From Channallabes apus (Eukaryota > Chordata > Actinopteri > Siluriformes > Clariidae), in contig CM060108.1 in NCBI GenBank assembly GCA_030522415.1, positions 39,547,756-39,611,755 of the forward strand: DNA of 64,000 nucleotides, read 5' to 3'. Of this stretch, positions 19,809 through 31,249 are shown piece after piece. The notes below the pieces were generated by a model that was given only the letters and a program-made list of their open reading frames with translations, made no database searches and was not told the origin of the DNA. How positions within the stretch are numbered: position 1 is the first letter of the stretch; the number at the start of each line of letters is the position of its first letter. The translations under genes were made by a program, and so were the position numbers.

Positions 19809-20656
19809 GTAAGACTGTTGCATAAAAATAATGTCAAATCTTTTGTTTTTAATTGATTTGGGTTTTGATTTAAATGAATTTCAGCATGTAATAATGCAAT
19901 GAGAGACAATGTGATATATAATACCAAACTGAAATTAATACTTCAGGAACACTGTGAAGGTCACACTATACACTGCACAGGAGAACAAAACAAAAACAAC
20001 AATAACAACAACAAAGTAGTAGTATTATACAGTTTTTCATTATGTATACATGAACAAATAGAGACAGTTTTCTCAGTTTACTCTGATCATAATTCTGCAT
20101 GAAGTGCGGCTACCTGTGAGGATTTTCAAACTGCGTGTCATAATAATGCCTGAATAGACCCTATAGAAAATACTAATATATTTCTTTTATGACTTTTTAT
20201 CTGGTTTATTAATAAATGTGGCAGTAATCTGGTTTTATTTGGGAGTTAGCCAGTATTTAAAGTGAAGGGGATAAAGGATCATATGCCTCATCTTCATGAA
20301 TAAGTGTCAAAACAAGACTCAGGTTTTCCTCTTTCTTACTACATCACGGAATTGACAACTAAATATTCTAAATATGGGATTTCTCTGTTTTTACAAGGCC
20401 TTCTTTATAAACAAGCTATAAACACTGGCCATATCTCAGCACCTGGACATGATTCAGTATTTAACTTGGTAGCATCTAGCAACGGTGGGCGGCAGTGGTG
20501 GTGTACTGGTTAGCACAAGGGAAGTGTTAATTTAGCATTTTTAATTTTAGCTAACATAAATATTTACACAGAACTCTAAGAATGTTTGATAATTGGCTCC
20601 CAATAAGATTTATAATAATTACTAACTAAATAATATAAAATGTCCTTTATGTGTAG

Positions 20657-20664
20657 GTCTGTGA
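20657..20664 (+). CDS. Terminal coding exon of gene 1 (GL-stop)
   Basis: After the acceptor TTATGTGTAG the phase-1 frame gives Gly-Leu-TGA, with the stop at 20662-20664. Only the start of the exon is coding; the rest would be 3' untranslated. A candidate AATAAA lies at 21375-21380 and further AATAAA repeats at 21940-21960. The exon is small and rests only on phase and splice site, so another terminal exon is possible. Confidence 0.5.
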
Positions 20665-22160
20665 AGAAAGTCTTCTGCTGAAACAGCCAAAGAAGACGGT
20701 GGATAAACACATAATGGAGAACATTGTAGTTTCTGGAAAGTTTGTATTTTTGCTCAGTTCAAATGTATGTATTCATCCAGATTTTTTTAAAAAGTTGCCA
20801 GTTTTCATGGATCAGCATAACTAATACACTGGCAGTGATAACTGTTCACTGGTTTTATTATTGATCTCAATTACACAAACAAAACAAAAAGTCTAGTGTT
20901 TCTCAAAACTGTATTTTCTTCAACGTTTATCTTCCAAAATTTTCTTTAAGTTAATATTCACTGAAATATTTATCACTTAAATTCTAATAACGCTTTATTT
21001 TTGTATGTATTTACTCATGCTATTTATCTATTAGCGGATTATTAAAAAAAAATTAAAAGAAGCTAAATCTCTTAATAAAAATATACCACCTGAATTTAAG
21101 TAAGTAGTTAAAAGGCTTCATTTGGTTAGTGATTAAAATATACAGTATGGTTCAGCTGGACACAAGTTATTTAACCCTAACTAGTGCAGGGAGGAGCATC
21201 TCATTTCTAAATCAACCTTGTCCGGAGACACATCCTGGGGTCGTGGCAAAGATGTTACTCTGTTTCAGAAGCATCAAATTATTATTAACCCCATTGAGAA
21301 TATTTGGATGTGCTGGAGATGACTTTATGCAGCCCTCTGACTCTCCCATCACCACCACAAGATCTTTGAGAGAAAATAAATTCTGTGAAATTGCATAAAT
21401 TTATTGAAACAATGCAACAACGAATGCGTGCCCTAATCAAAGCAAACAGTGTTCCACTTAAATATTAGTGTGTAAGGTTTTTGTTTGTTAGTGTATAATG
21501 TAACTTTTTTGTTTTTCTCTGGTTCATTGTCTCCTTTAACCACGCAAATATGTAAAATATTACAGGAACAAAAGAAATATAAGATTGAACACGTGCTGTA
21601 TAAAGAGCATTGAATAATAATAACCCTTAGTGAAATATTATTATGGTAATTTTATGATAGTATTCTGTATCTTTCTTTATTGTGTTTTTATGTATTATTA
21701 TAAATATTACTTTTATATAAAGTATACAAAGTCAAATATGTCAAATTAATGACTTCTTATTCTTAATGTATAATGCCACTGATAACCTTTTAACATTTTA
21801 ATTTACTTAACTTTTTTATTATTGCTTAGTGATATTTAATTAATTTACTGTAGTTTTAGATTTATTTTATATGCAGAACTTAACAATGAGAATTCAAAGC
21901 TTGTATTTGTCTTAGTTTGCTGTGTGAAATTTGCATGAATAAATAAATAAATAAATAAATAGTATTTTTACAAACAACAGCACCTTTTTTCTGTTCTGTT
22001 CTTCTGCTCGTTATCAGACACTAAGATTTAATCAGTGCTGATCTTTTCCTATGGGGTCAGAAATTTGCCTAATGTATGTTTTATAAAGTTCAGAGGTCAT
22101 CAGATGTGCTTACTTAAATTATTTATTACTTCATTTATTATGTGGACAAAGCTGTCTAAA
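20665..22160 (+). other. Putative 3' UTR and AT-rich intergenic sequence
   Basis: Probable 3' untranslated region of gene 1 followed by very AT-rich DNA. An (AATA)n run sits at 21938-21960. No further gene is visible. Confidence 0.5.
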
Positions 22161-22164
22161 ACTG

Positions 22165-22450
22165 CCTGTGAAAAAGTAATTTCCCCCTAAACCTAATAGC
22201 CTGTTGAGCCACCCTTGCTGGCAACAACTGCAATCAAGCATTTGCAAAAACTGGCGATGAGTCTTTCACATCCTGGTGGAGGACTTTTGGCCCCTTGTCC
22301 TTTTCAGAATTGGCTTAATTCTTTTTTTTTTTTTTTTTATCATTCAGAGGTTAACGTGCTGGTGTGTTTCAAATCATTATTCTGTCGCATAACCGAAGTG
22401 CGCTTAAGCTTGAAGTCCTGAACTGATGGCGGATGTTCTCCTTCAGGATT
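22165..22450 (-). mobile_element. Tc1-like transposon fragment
   Basis: Segments such as GTGAAAAAGTAATTTCCCCC, GTTGAGCCACCCTTGCTGGC and CAACTGCAATCAAGCATTTG align with the left part of the Tc1 element at 36080-36420. It is a decayed fragment of the same family, with no intact ends or frame. Confidence 0.75.
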
Positions 22451-23014
22451 TTTAGTATATGTTTCTATACTAGTTGGAGGAAATGCTCTTGCCTTCACAT
22501 TCTCAGTAAAACTAAAATTAAAACAGCCACACATGCATGTTCTCACTCTTGCTGGTTTGTTTGGCATGTGCTCCGGTTCTCACCACAAACACCATCAGCA
22601 CTCAGTGAGATGTCTCTAACACAAAGAGTTCACAGATTAAATAAATTGAAATGTGTTTATACCGTCCACAGGCAGAAAGTAAAATTAATCAGAAACGGAA
22701 TCTCGATAAAATATAAGCGTTAAGTACATCAAAGTCTCATATAAACTTGTTCTCTTATTTGAAAATTATCAGTAATCAAGATGCAAAAAGAATGAAAATC
22801 CAGAGGCTCAGGGAGTTTCTCCTCCTTAACATATTTTGTAGAGTTTCTACTGAACTCTAAAATTCAATAGGATGCATGTTTAATAGAACTATGTATATCT
22901 GCAGTATCACTCTATTAACTTAGAACTCGAGCGGCACGGATCTGTGCCGGAATGCAATAATAATTCATTTTAAAGAAAACAGTTCCATCTGTGGGTGTAA
23001 TGACTGAGTGTGTG

Positions 23015-23192
23015 TTGACCAGAGGGGGAAAGTAATGAATTACATTTACTCGCTTTACTGTAATTGAGTAGATTTTTTGTGTATTTCTACTTTTTAAAGT
23101 AGTTTTTAAAATCTGTAATTTTACTTTTACTTAAATATGTTTTGTTTAAAGTATCGTACTTCACTACATTTTAAATCATATTCACTACTGAG
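23015..23192. repeat. Fragment of a DNA-transposon end
   Basis: The GGGGGAAAGTAATGAATTAC...TTTACTCGC pattern, repeated ACTTTTACTT and TAATTGAGTAG are common hAT-type terminal sequence in fish. It is interrupted at its right side by the next element. Confidence 0.4.
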
Positions 23193-24305
23193 TAGGGATG
23201 CAACAACTAATCGATAAAATCGATAATTATCGATAATGAAATTCGTTGTCAAAGAATGCCATTACCGATTAGTTGGGCTGCTCACGTTATTGAGGAGCGC
23301 GACCACAAGATGCACAAATACACACAGATACACAGTCGCTCGCGCAATGTAGGTTACAGAAGCGTTTGCAGGAAAAAGCGCGCGCCCCAAGTCCTCCAAG
23401 GTATGGGAGCAATTTACATTAAACACCTCTTATCAGGCGTTAAAATCGAGCGTTTTCTGCCGTTCGTAGTGTCCGGTGAGCGCGGATGAAGTGCCGAGGG
23501 TTGTCTACACACACGTAGGAGTCAGTGAGAGAGTTCACACGGGCTTTGGTGACGTGCGTTTGTCCGGTTGCACGTTTATACGGTGTCAAAAAAAAACGTT
23601 GCATGCCGCTTTTTCTTGCCGCTCAAATTCCAATGAACGCAAGGAAAACACTTCTAGTTCGTTTTCTTCACATTCATTTTACACTTCGGAGGACCAGATA
23701 TATCCCATGATCCTACATGCTATACACAGGGAAATGCGGAAAAAGGGCAAAATAAACAGAGTGAACCCAGTAGCGGCTAGTTTTTTTTCTCTCCTTACGT
23801 CGCCGTATTACGAGAATATCTAGTATAGCAAAATGGTCTATATATTTATTTTTATAATTTTTTTTATTGAGACAAAAAAAAGGGTAAAATACACACGAGA
23901 GGATCGAAATAAACCATGTACACCGTGAAAAGGATGTAGTAGACACTTCAATAAAAAATAATATCATAATCTAGAAGTCTATTCTTATTAAGTTGAATTA
24001 ATTTAAGAGAATTTTAAATTGAGGTCATTCTTAATAGCTGAATGTCAGTGTATTTTTTTTTTTAACTATATATATACACACACACACTGTCAACTTGCCA
24101 CCTGCAATTACTGTTAAAAACAAAAATGTTGATTTACAAAAAATAAGGTTTAAATGACAAAATTAAAGATAATTAAACTATGTGGCTATTGCATTTTTTA
24201 AAGTTTACTTTTATACATGATACCCTGATTTATGGTTTTATATAGTTAAGCAAAACATCAAATTAAAGCGTCTAGCTTTTATCCAATTAATCGATACTGT
24301 GTGTG

Positions 24306-24346
<41 letters not shown>

Positions 24347-24373
24347 TTATATGCAGATGGCAAGTTGACAGTG

Positions 24374-24410
<37 letters not shown>

Positions 24411-24415
24411 TTCAG
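23193..24415 (+). mobile_element. hAT-like family element, copy 1 (right end missing)
   Basis: Starts TAGGGATGCAACAACTAATC with repeated ATCGATAA motifs, as in copy 3. The interior runs parallel to 50422-51600. The right terminal repeat is absent; it fades out in TA repeats at 24305-24408. Short frames inside (for example 23476-23823) are not shared as intact ORFs between copies, so it is non-coding. Confidence 0.75.
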
Positions 24416-24606
24416 GACAGGCAGTTTGAACATGACAATCTACTGCTACAGGTTACATGCTGGTAAATGCATTATACTGTATATCACACATCTTTCACGT
24501 TTTTGGGTCAAGCACAATGCACATAACACATCTTGTATCATAACAATTACAAACATGGCTTTCTTACAGATATTGGCTTATTACAAACAAACAGGGAAGC
24601 TTTTAA

Positions 24607-26030
24607 CCCTTAGGAGTCTGACTGGCCGCCGGCGGCAAAAGTGTATTTTTTTCTGGTAACCTGAAAAGAGTTTAAAATGCTCCGTCATGTTTGATCATAC
24701 GCATAAGTGTAGTACATCATTTTAATCTGTAAGGGGTCTACTTTTATTCATGTATACTCACAATATCCACAAAACATTATGCTTTTGCAAAATAATGAAA
24801 ATATACAGGGTGCGCTTTCAGCCGTCTCAGTCTCCGCGTTTCTTATTGAAACACGTCACTAAAATGACCTGAAATTCCGCCAACACTGCACAGACCGACA
24901 TGAGAAATATATCTATAGAAAGCTTAAAGGGTCTACTTTTAAATAATACAAGTCACATTGAAAACTAATATACACAGTTTACGTAATCCGTATGAAACCA
25001 AGGAGAGGCACAGAATTTCTGTCGCACTTCATTTTCTGCTAATGACCCGAGGCAGGACACGCCCACACGTCAATCACACGGAAAACAGTCACGGGGAAAT
25101 CTACGTACAAGGCCACGCCCCCCGGGCAACGGCACGAAAACACACGCGCTGCAGAATGTTCTGGACTGTGACGAAGAGTTTACAGTTACCTCAGAAGGAG
25201 GCTGTGTGACTGTGACGCATTTTGATGAGAGAACAGATCCAGCAGAGGACATTCAAGCAAGCTGCTATGACGATGGGTAAGTTATTAAGTCTTATATAAC
25301 TCTTATTCTGATAATATTAAACTAATATTAGTAAATATTTTCCTCACTACAGCTAGCTTTTGTCAGTTTATGTGACACATTGGCTCTTAATGCCATTTAC
25401 ACAGTTTAGTGTAGCATGTAGATAACACTGCTAACATGCTGACTCATGTAGCAAACTCTCCCGGTGGCTAAGCTAATGTCTTGTGGAGTTTACAGATGTT
25501 TATAAATGTTCTAGTGTATTTCACCTCGTTTTGGCTAGCTTTAGATTAGGGTTGCTAATAAAAAAATAAATAAATAAATATATATATATATATTTGGCTC
25601 CGTTTTGTCTAGCTTATGACACTGCTATCGGTAATGTTATCTAGCACAAACAAGCTAGTTCCAGTCAGCTAAAATACTGTCTTATGTAGCTAAGATATGT
25701 TTATTAATATGTCTGTGGTGTAAATGTATATAATGCCTTTTGTTTAGCTTGTATTTACAAATACATGTCTTGTGTGCAAATGTCATGAATGTGTTTTGTG
25801 GTCTTATTTCAGTGAGTTGTTTTTTTCATGCATAACTTTTTTTTTTCTCTCCAATATACAAAGTTGTACATATATGCTGCTCCATATATTATTTTTGACC
25901 AGTTTGTGCTGAATAAAATGATATCAGAATTTAGACATTCTTTATGTTTATAAGTAACTGAAAAATACATAAATGTCAGGACACGTCAGAATCTGTTCAG
26001 GGCTCCAAAACAAACTCAGACTCTTAAGGG
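24607..26030. mobile_element. piggyBac-like non-autonomous element
   Basis: The ends CCCTTAGGAGTCTGA and TCAGACTCTTAAGGG are inverted repeats matching at 14 of 15 positions, each next to TTAA (24603-24606, 26031-26034). TTAA targets with CCCT termini are the piggyBac signature. The 1.4-kb interior has no transposase frame. It contains a candidate splice donor after ATGACGATGG near 25275, as if a leader exon survived. Confidence 0.75.
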
Positions 26031-26034
26031 TTAA

Positions 26035-27045
26035 CTCGCCAGTCCCAGGGTATAATTATACCAGTGGGTTTTACACAAAAAAAACTAAATAAATGGGTGA
26101 ACATACATGTTACATACACTGAGTAATAATACCATAAATGTCTTACAATTAGGAAATGATGTACATACAGTTGGCAGGTCAGAGAGATCACAGTTCAAAA
26201 TGGACTGGAGAGGAGGAGTGTGTAAGGTGTTAAACACTTCCTGTTGCTTTTATATACCTTATAACCATCAGTGACATCATAAACCTTATGACAAAGGCAC
26301 CACAAACACCTCTCATAGCAGATAATTCTGGACTCTTGTGGTTAACACAATTGTAGGACGCTGTGGCTATTGGCTAGCGCATTACATTCTGCTGATTGTG
26401 ATAGTAATCTTGTTCGGTCTGTGTGTGTTTGCAGGTGAATACAAGAATTAATGTTAAACACGGTAAAATAGTAACTGCTGCAGAAGACTGATAACGGAGA
26501 AACAGAACACAGAATTGACTGAGACTAATGAATTGGCCTGATCCTGTTGGATGACTGGGAAGACTGTGACTCACATCCTGATATAGAAGCGAAAGGACCT
26601 GCGTAAATCTTTAAAAGGGTATGAAACTTGTAAATCATTTGAGTAGATTGCATTTTTTTTAAAAACACCTTTGTGTTAGGGGTTTGTCCCCAACACAATA
26701 AACAGCTTTAATGTCTTGTGTGTGCATTACAGTGTTAGTGATGTTATTGTTAAATACCAGGTGTACTGGCATGTTATTCCACAGGTTTTGATGTGTATCT
26801 TTTTATCGTATTTGTTTACTCACAACACGGAAGTCCATTGGTCTCTTTGTCTCTTGTTTTATTTTCAGCATCAAAGATTCAACACTTGGTTACAACAACC
26901 TATTCGCTGTATCTCATTACGGTTTCCTTAAGTTTACAACAACCTATTTGCTGTATCAGTAGCTTAAATTGGCTTACGGTCAAAAACTTGTGTTCTTCCC
27001 AGCTTCCATATCTAGACTGACCTTTTTTTTTTTTTTTTTACCATG
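26035..27045. other. Intergenic, nothing recognised
   Basis: No gene, named repeat or long open frame beyond chance. A poly(T) run occurs near 27022-27040. Confidence 0.5.
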
Positions 27046-27240
27046 CAATAATCAAGCAACTACTTGTAACAGTGGAATGACATCACAGACATCACAAACA
27101 ATACAATTGTCATAAATGGATGCTTAACTAGTAGGTTTAATGCTTAACTAATAGACTTGGTGCTTAGTGCACAACCAATAAAATAAATAAACACAACAAC
27201 AAATATACAAAGTAAAAATATGGCTCTTACACCAGGTTAG
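27046..27240. repeat. Diverged relative of the foldback element at 40406-41642
   Basis: Shares GGAATGACATCACAGACATC-like sequence, TAATGCTTAACTAATAGA, and an AACACAACAACAAATA...ATATGGCTCTTAC end with the right arm at 41460-41642. Only one arm is recognisable. Confidence 0.55.
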
Positions 27241-27349
27241 AGTGGCAATGTCTGATAAATGTATGTAATATACTGCTTTATTATTTGTTGTTGGATATAT
27301 TATGAAGGTTATAAGTTGACAAAAAATGTGGAAAATCACATTTTAATTG

Positions 27350-27710
27350 TGTGTGAAATTTTCCATATAGCCTGAAGAAGCTGTAAGCTTCCTTGGTAGA
27401 TGTAGAAGGACAATGCACATAAGACCAGAACAAGACATAAAAGGAACAGATTGATTGTAGCCACCATTGTCTGATAAGGTATTTACATCTGTTTCGAGAC
27501 AGTTGGGAAATTCAGCTCCGTGTAACTGGGAATAGATTATGTTGTCCGAGAAGTTTGTTTGTGTATAAAATCGAGTGGCTGTGAGAAAGAACCTTTATGC
27601 TGCGACTGTTTTCTGTATGAGACTGGTCCTTCTGCAGAAATTTTAATAAATCCTTGTTACTTTGCTCTTATGCAGTGAAGGACTTGTGAATCTTTATAGT
27701 TTTCCAGGAT
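27350..27710 (+). mobile_element. Possible solo LTR (endogenous-retrovirus-like)
   Basis: TGTATAAAATCGAG near 27562 followed about 85 bases later by TTTAATAAATCC has the promoter-to-polyadenylation spacing of a retroviral-type LTR. Boundaries and target duplication are not certain, and no internal coding region is present. Confidence 0.35.
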
Positions 27711-28792
27711 TACCACCACCTGTTCAAGTTTAGCCCATTATTTTATTTTCTCTTTATGCCTTGATGATTTCTCAACTTCATTAAAATTTCACATTTGCTT
27801 GGAATTATGAAGATTATTAGTTTTGCCCTTAACAAAGAACACACTGAGTTTACTCACAATAAACAGCATCCAGACCATCAGAACATCCCTAAATGAAACA
27901 AAATATTGCCCCTTAGAAAAGTTTGGAATTCATGTCTCATTTCAGGTCTTCTGCTAACAGCTCTTACAGTAAAACTAATTATCTCCTCATACTTAAGAGT
28001 AAAATAAAAACATATCACATAAGCCTGCCGCCTTGCTGACATGCTGCTGAGATGCTGTTATTAGTCTGATGTGCAAAAACCACCACAGCTGTCTGTGAAG
28101 CTGTACGACTTCCCAACAGACAGTATTTGGCTGTGGAGACCATTTACTACACCATTGCCATAAGCAATATGACACACAAGCTCACGCTGTTGTGATAAAT
28201 ATCTGCACGGCTGAGATGTGGTTGTAGGGACGAGGATGGAGCCTGACTCCCGAATGCATCACAGACATGCTGATATCCAGGACAACAGCCTGACCTGGAG
28301 TATAATATGGCATTTATACAACAGATCCTTAAACCCCATTTATTATCAATATTTATTTAACCAGTGATTTTGGTACATCAAATAACTATGTATGGTGGAG
28401 GAGGAAAACAATAGTTAGCCACTGACGGTTAGTGTAATTAAATGGTGAGAGTTGAAAGCTGTTCTAAATTCTTACTGGTACTTTGTAGCCTAAAGATGAG
28501 GAGAAAAAAACATGGAAGTGTGGGACAGACCTGTAAATAACACGAGTTTATCTTTATATTTCCATTTATTCTGCTTTAAAATATCAGCTCTGTTAACTTC
28601 TGGGATTAAAGCTAGTGCACTATGTAGGGTGTATAATCCCTTGCTAGAGAGTGATTTGTGATTCAGCCTTAGGTGTCTTAGGCTAAAAGAAAAAAATTAA
28701 CAAAGAGGCAATTTCCAATGATTTAATAACAATTATTGAGTATGCAACGTCTTATAATGACAATTTGACCAAAGGTGTTTTCTTGCTACTAA

Positions 28793-28800
<8 letters not shown>
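27711..28800. other. Intergenic, upstream of gene 2
   Basis: No element recognised apart from a (CT)n run at 28799-28828 shortly before the first exon. Promoter elements could not be defined. Confidence 0.45.
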
Positions 28801-28829
<29 letters not shown>

Positions 28830-28918
28830 TCCCTCAAAATGTGATCAGAGTGTAAGAATACAGGACGTATTGAGGTTTTACCACAGACACGCCTCATTCA
28901 GTCAGTCAGTAGGACAGG

Positions 28919-28949
28919 ATGGAGCTCCGCCCACTTTGTGTGATTCTCT
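28919..28949 (+). CDS. Leader exon 1 of gene 2
   Basis: ATG GAG CTC CGC CCA CTT TGT GTG ATT CTC T then GTGAGT: ten codons (MELRPLCVIL) plus one base, ending in phase 1 at a perfect donor. This is the usual first coding exon of fish Fc-receptor-like genes, holding the first half of the signal peptide. It is too short for an ordinary ORF scan. Confidence 0.75.
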
Positions 28950-30024
28950 GTGAGTAAATGTTCTCTGTGTGTCTTTATTACAGTAATTGGTGGTGATTTC
29001 ATCAATTTAACAGTCTGAGAGTCCTGACATCAGGTTCTGTGTGTTTATTTAATTTGTCTGTATTTCAAGATCCTGAATTTAGAGTTAATATTTATCTAAA
29101 ATTTAAATTTTCTTTTTTTTGTGATGTTTTTAAATTCCTCACAAGATTAAAATTTTTGTATTTTTATAAGTAAAATATTTGTACTGTAACATCTATGAAG
29201 TGAAGAATTTTGCTCTTGTAGATATAATATAAAACTCTACAGGTCTTGTGTGTGACAGAAGAATATAAAATGCAGACAAGAAATCACGTGACTGAGTTAC
29301 TGAATGTGAGACTCTAATATTTATAGAGACGTGCTTAACAACAAATCAGAGAAGATGCAGCTTTAAATAAATTTATTAGAGATTATTATAGCATATGGAG
29401 TGTAATAACAACTAAGATTTCATATTATACCACCACGCTTTTAAATTCTCTGTTCTGATTGGTCAGAAGGTGTGATAAATTTTCTATAACAGCAGCTCTG
29501 ACGAGAAGTTGTAGCGAGAAAAAAGCACAGGTTTATATCAGTGTTGTCCCACATTATCATGTCTTCATAAAGTGAATTGTACAGAGATTTATATAGCAGA
29601 CAAAATTGTGATATTTAACAGATTAATGTACTGATATTTTTCTTGACACTTCATGGAGTCAATAATGCTCAGTAATATTTTTACCACGGTAAAGCCTTTA
29701 TTCCATTAGAATTAGAAAGGAATGTAGATGAGAATGTAAATATGATCTTTGTGCCCCTTGCAGTTGTGATTAATGTGACAACTTTTTTTTTGTGCAAATT
29801 TAAGTGTGAAAAACAGATGCTGTTAAACGAGAACGTCCGCTTTTGTTTCTATGACTTTAGTGACAACTAAATGTGTTTTGTGTCATGTGGTGGTCACACA
29901 ACATTAAACATAACTATAAAAGGTGGCTGATCTTTATCAGCGGTTCATCAGAATCACTTTATTGATGACAGGTGAATGATAATTACTTTTCACCATGAGA
30001 GTGTAAGCGGATAATAAAAAAAAA

Positions 30025-30110
30025 TGACCTGGGCCAAGCTTGTATGTGCGGACCAATTGTACACTGTTGCGAACCCTTGCCGGGAGCAGCCGAAAGACTA
30101 ACAACAACAA
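30025..30110 (+). mobile_element. LINE 3' tail fragment
   Basis: TGCGAACCCTTGCCGGGAGC then AGCCGAAAGACTAACAACAA matches the 3' end seen at 54945-55007 and, more loosely, after the LINE C-terminus at 35820-35850. Confidence 0.6.
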
Positions 30111-30189
30111 TTCTTATATTACCTCTTACTGTACACCTCTTACTGTACACACAATCTCTCAGTACTTTTGTTTTTCTCCCTACTTTTAG

Positions 30190-30222
30190 TGCTGATTGGA
30201 CTCATCCACCGCATACTGACAG
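30190..30222 (+). CDS. Leader exon 2 of gene 2
   Basis: 33 bases, phase 1-1, after CTCCCTACTTTTAG and before GTGATT. Joined to leader exon 1 it gives a signal peptide MELRPLCVIL + LLIGLIHRILT: hydrophobic core, small residue near the end. A separate mini-exon completing the leader is the rule in FcR-family genes. Confidence 0.72.
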
Positions 30223-31240
30223 GTGATTTTTGAATATTTATTTATTTATTTGTTTGTTTGTTTGGTAATTAATTAATTGCCGTAAATAATATATCATGAC
30301 TCAGAATGAACAAAGAGACAACAAAGATATTAAAAAAATAAAATTCCCGTCACTCTGGTACATTTTTCCGATCAAAATCTGAAATTCTCAAGTGTACAAG
30401 ATCAAATCATCTAGTCACTTGTGCACATTTTAAAACTTTTTCTCAATCAAATTTTACTGAATTGCATCATTCATGCAAATGATTATATACAACTGTCTGC
30501 TGTTTCCTACATTAATAGTTGCTTATGTCATGTTGATCAAAATGTATTATACTTATCTGTTGAATAGTCTCACTCCCAGTATATCAACAGTTCATTGCAC
30601 TGTATACGTCATCACATCCAAAATGGTTGACCCAGTTGTCATGACATATAAAACATACTTTCTATTAGACTTGTTAAATCTGTAAATGTTAAATCCTGAA
30701 CTGAATCTAACTGAATGTTAGATTAACCAATTTGATCAGTCAGCTCTTTAAAATCCCTGGATACCATGGATGCAGCATGTAATAACATCACAACAGACGT
30801 CAACAGAGGATTTTTAAGCCATTCCTAAAGATTCTTTGCTGTATTGTGAATTGGACTCTGTTGCCTGACAGGTAGAAAGACTGCACTGTAATTCCTCATA
30901 TGTATGCTTGAGGAATAAGTCATGCTTTCCGTTTTCACGGGAATTCTAGTAATTTAATTCCTCCATAATTGTTTGTTACTTGATGCAGGCCAATAATGTA
31001 TCTTCTGAAATGGTGATTTTTGCCAGGCAGTGTAGTTTGGACCTTGTAGTGTTGTTTTAAAAGATCCTATACCTTTTAATGTTACAGTAACTGTATTTGG
31101 ATTTGATATGGTTACGGGTAAAGGAGGGGCTGGTGAATCATGGGGACAAACATCAGACAAACAACAACATATACATTTTCTTTTCACATTCCCGTTATTT
31201 ATTTAACAAAACTAATATATATATATATATATAAAACATG
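30223..31240 (+). other. Intron of gene 2, nothing recognised
   Basis: AT-rich, with only chance-length frames and a short TA run at 31214-31232. Confidence 0.45.
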
Positions 31241-31249
31241 CAGGCAATG

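Larger units (their letters stand above)
99..20664 (+). other. Gene 1: Fc-receptor-like multi-Ig receptor (3' part)
   Basis: Gene-level entry joining the exons listed separately. Order in the window: Ig A1, B1, A2, B2, A3, FcR-D1-like, FcR-D2-like, transmembrane, three tail exons, terminal exon. Every junction has GT/AG ends and phase 1, so the exons can be joined in one frame from the left edge to the stop at 20662-20664. The leader and perhaps further Ig exons lie left of the window. The domain set resembles teleost Fc-receptor-like and leukocyte immune-type receptors; orthology cannot be settled by reading. The predicted product is a type I membrane protein with at least seven Ig domains, a transmembrane helix without charged residues, and a tail with one ITIM. 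An inhibitory role on leukocytes is inferred from that motif. Use of all exons in one transcript is assumed, not shown. Confidence 0.75.

Noticed and set aside
20487..20516. Fragment GGCAGTGGTGGTGTACTGGT as a repeat element
   Set aside because: It resembles a common fish interspersed-repeat end, but 30 bases are too few to assign.
23476..23823. 115-codon ORF and its counterparts in the other hAT-like copies
   Set aside because: Frames differ between copies 1-4, share no conserved start or stop, and lie in a non-autonomous element.
28765..28953. 62-codon ORF MTKGVFLLLTFLSLSLS as a leader
   Set aside because: The hydrophobic stretch comes from a (CT)n run. The real leader is the phase-1 exon starting at ATG 28919 in another frame.
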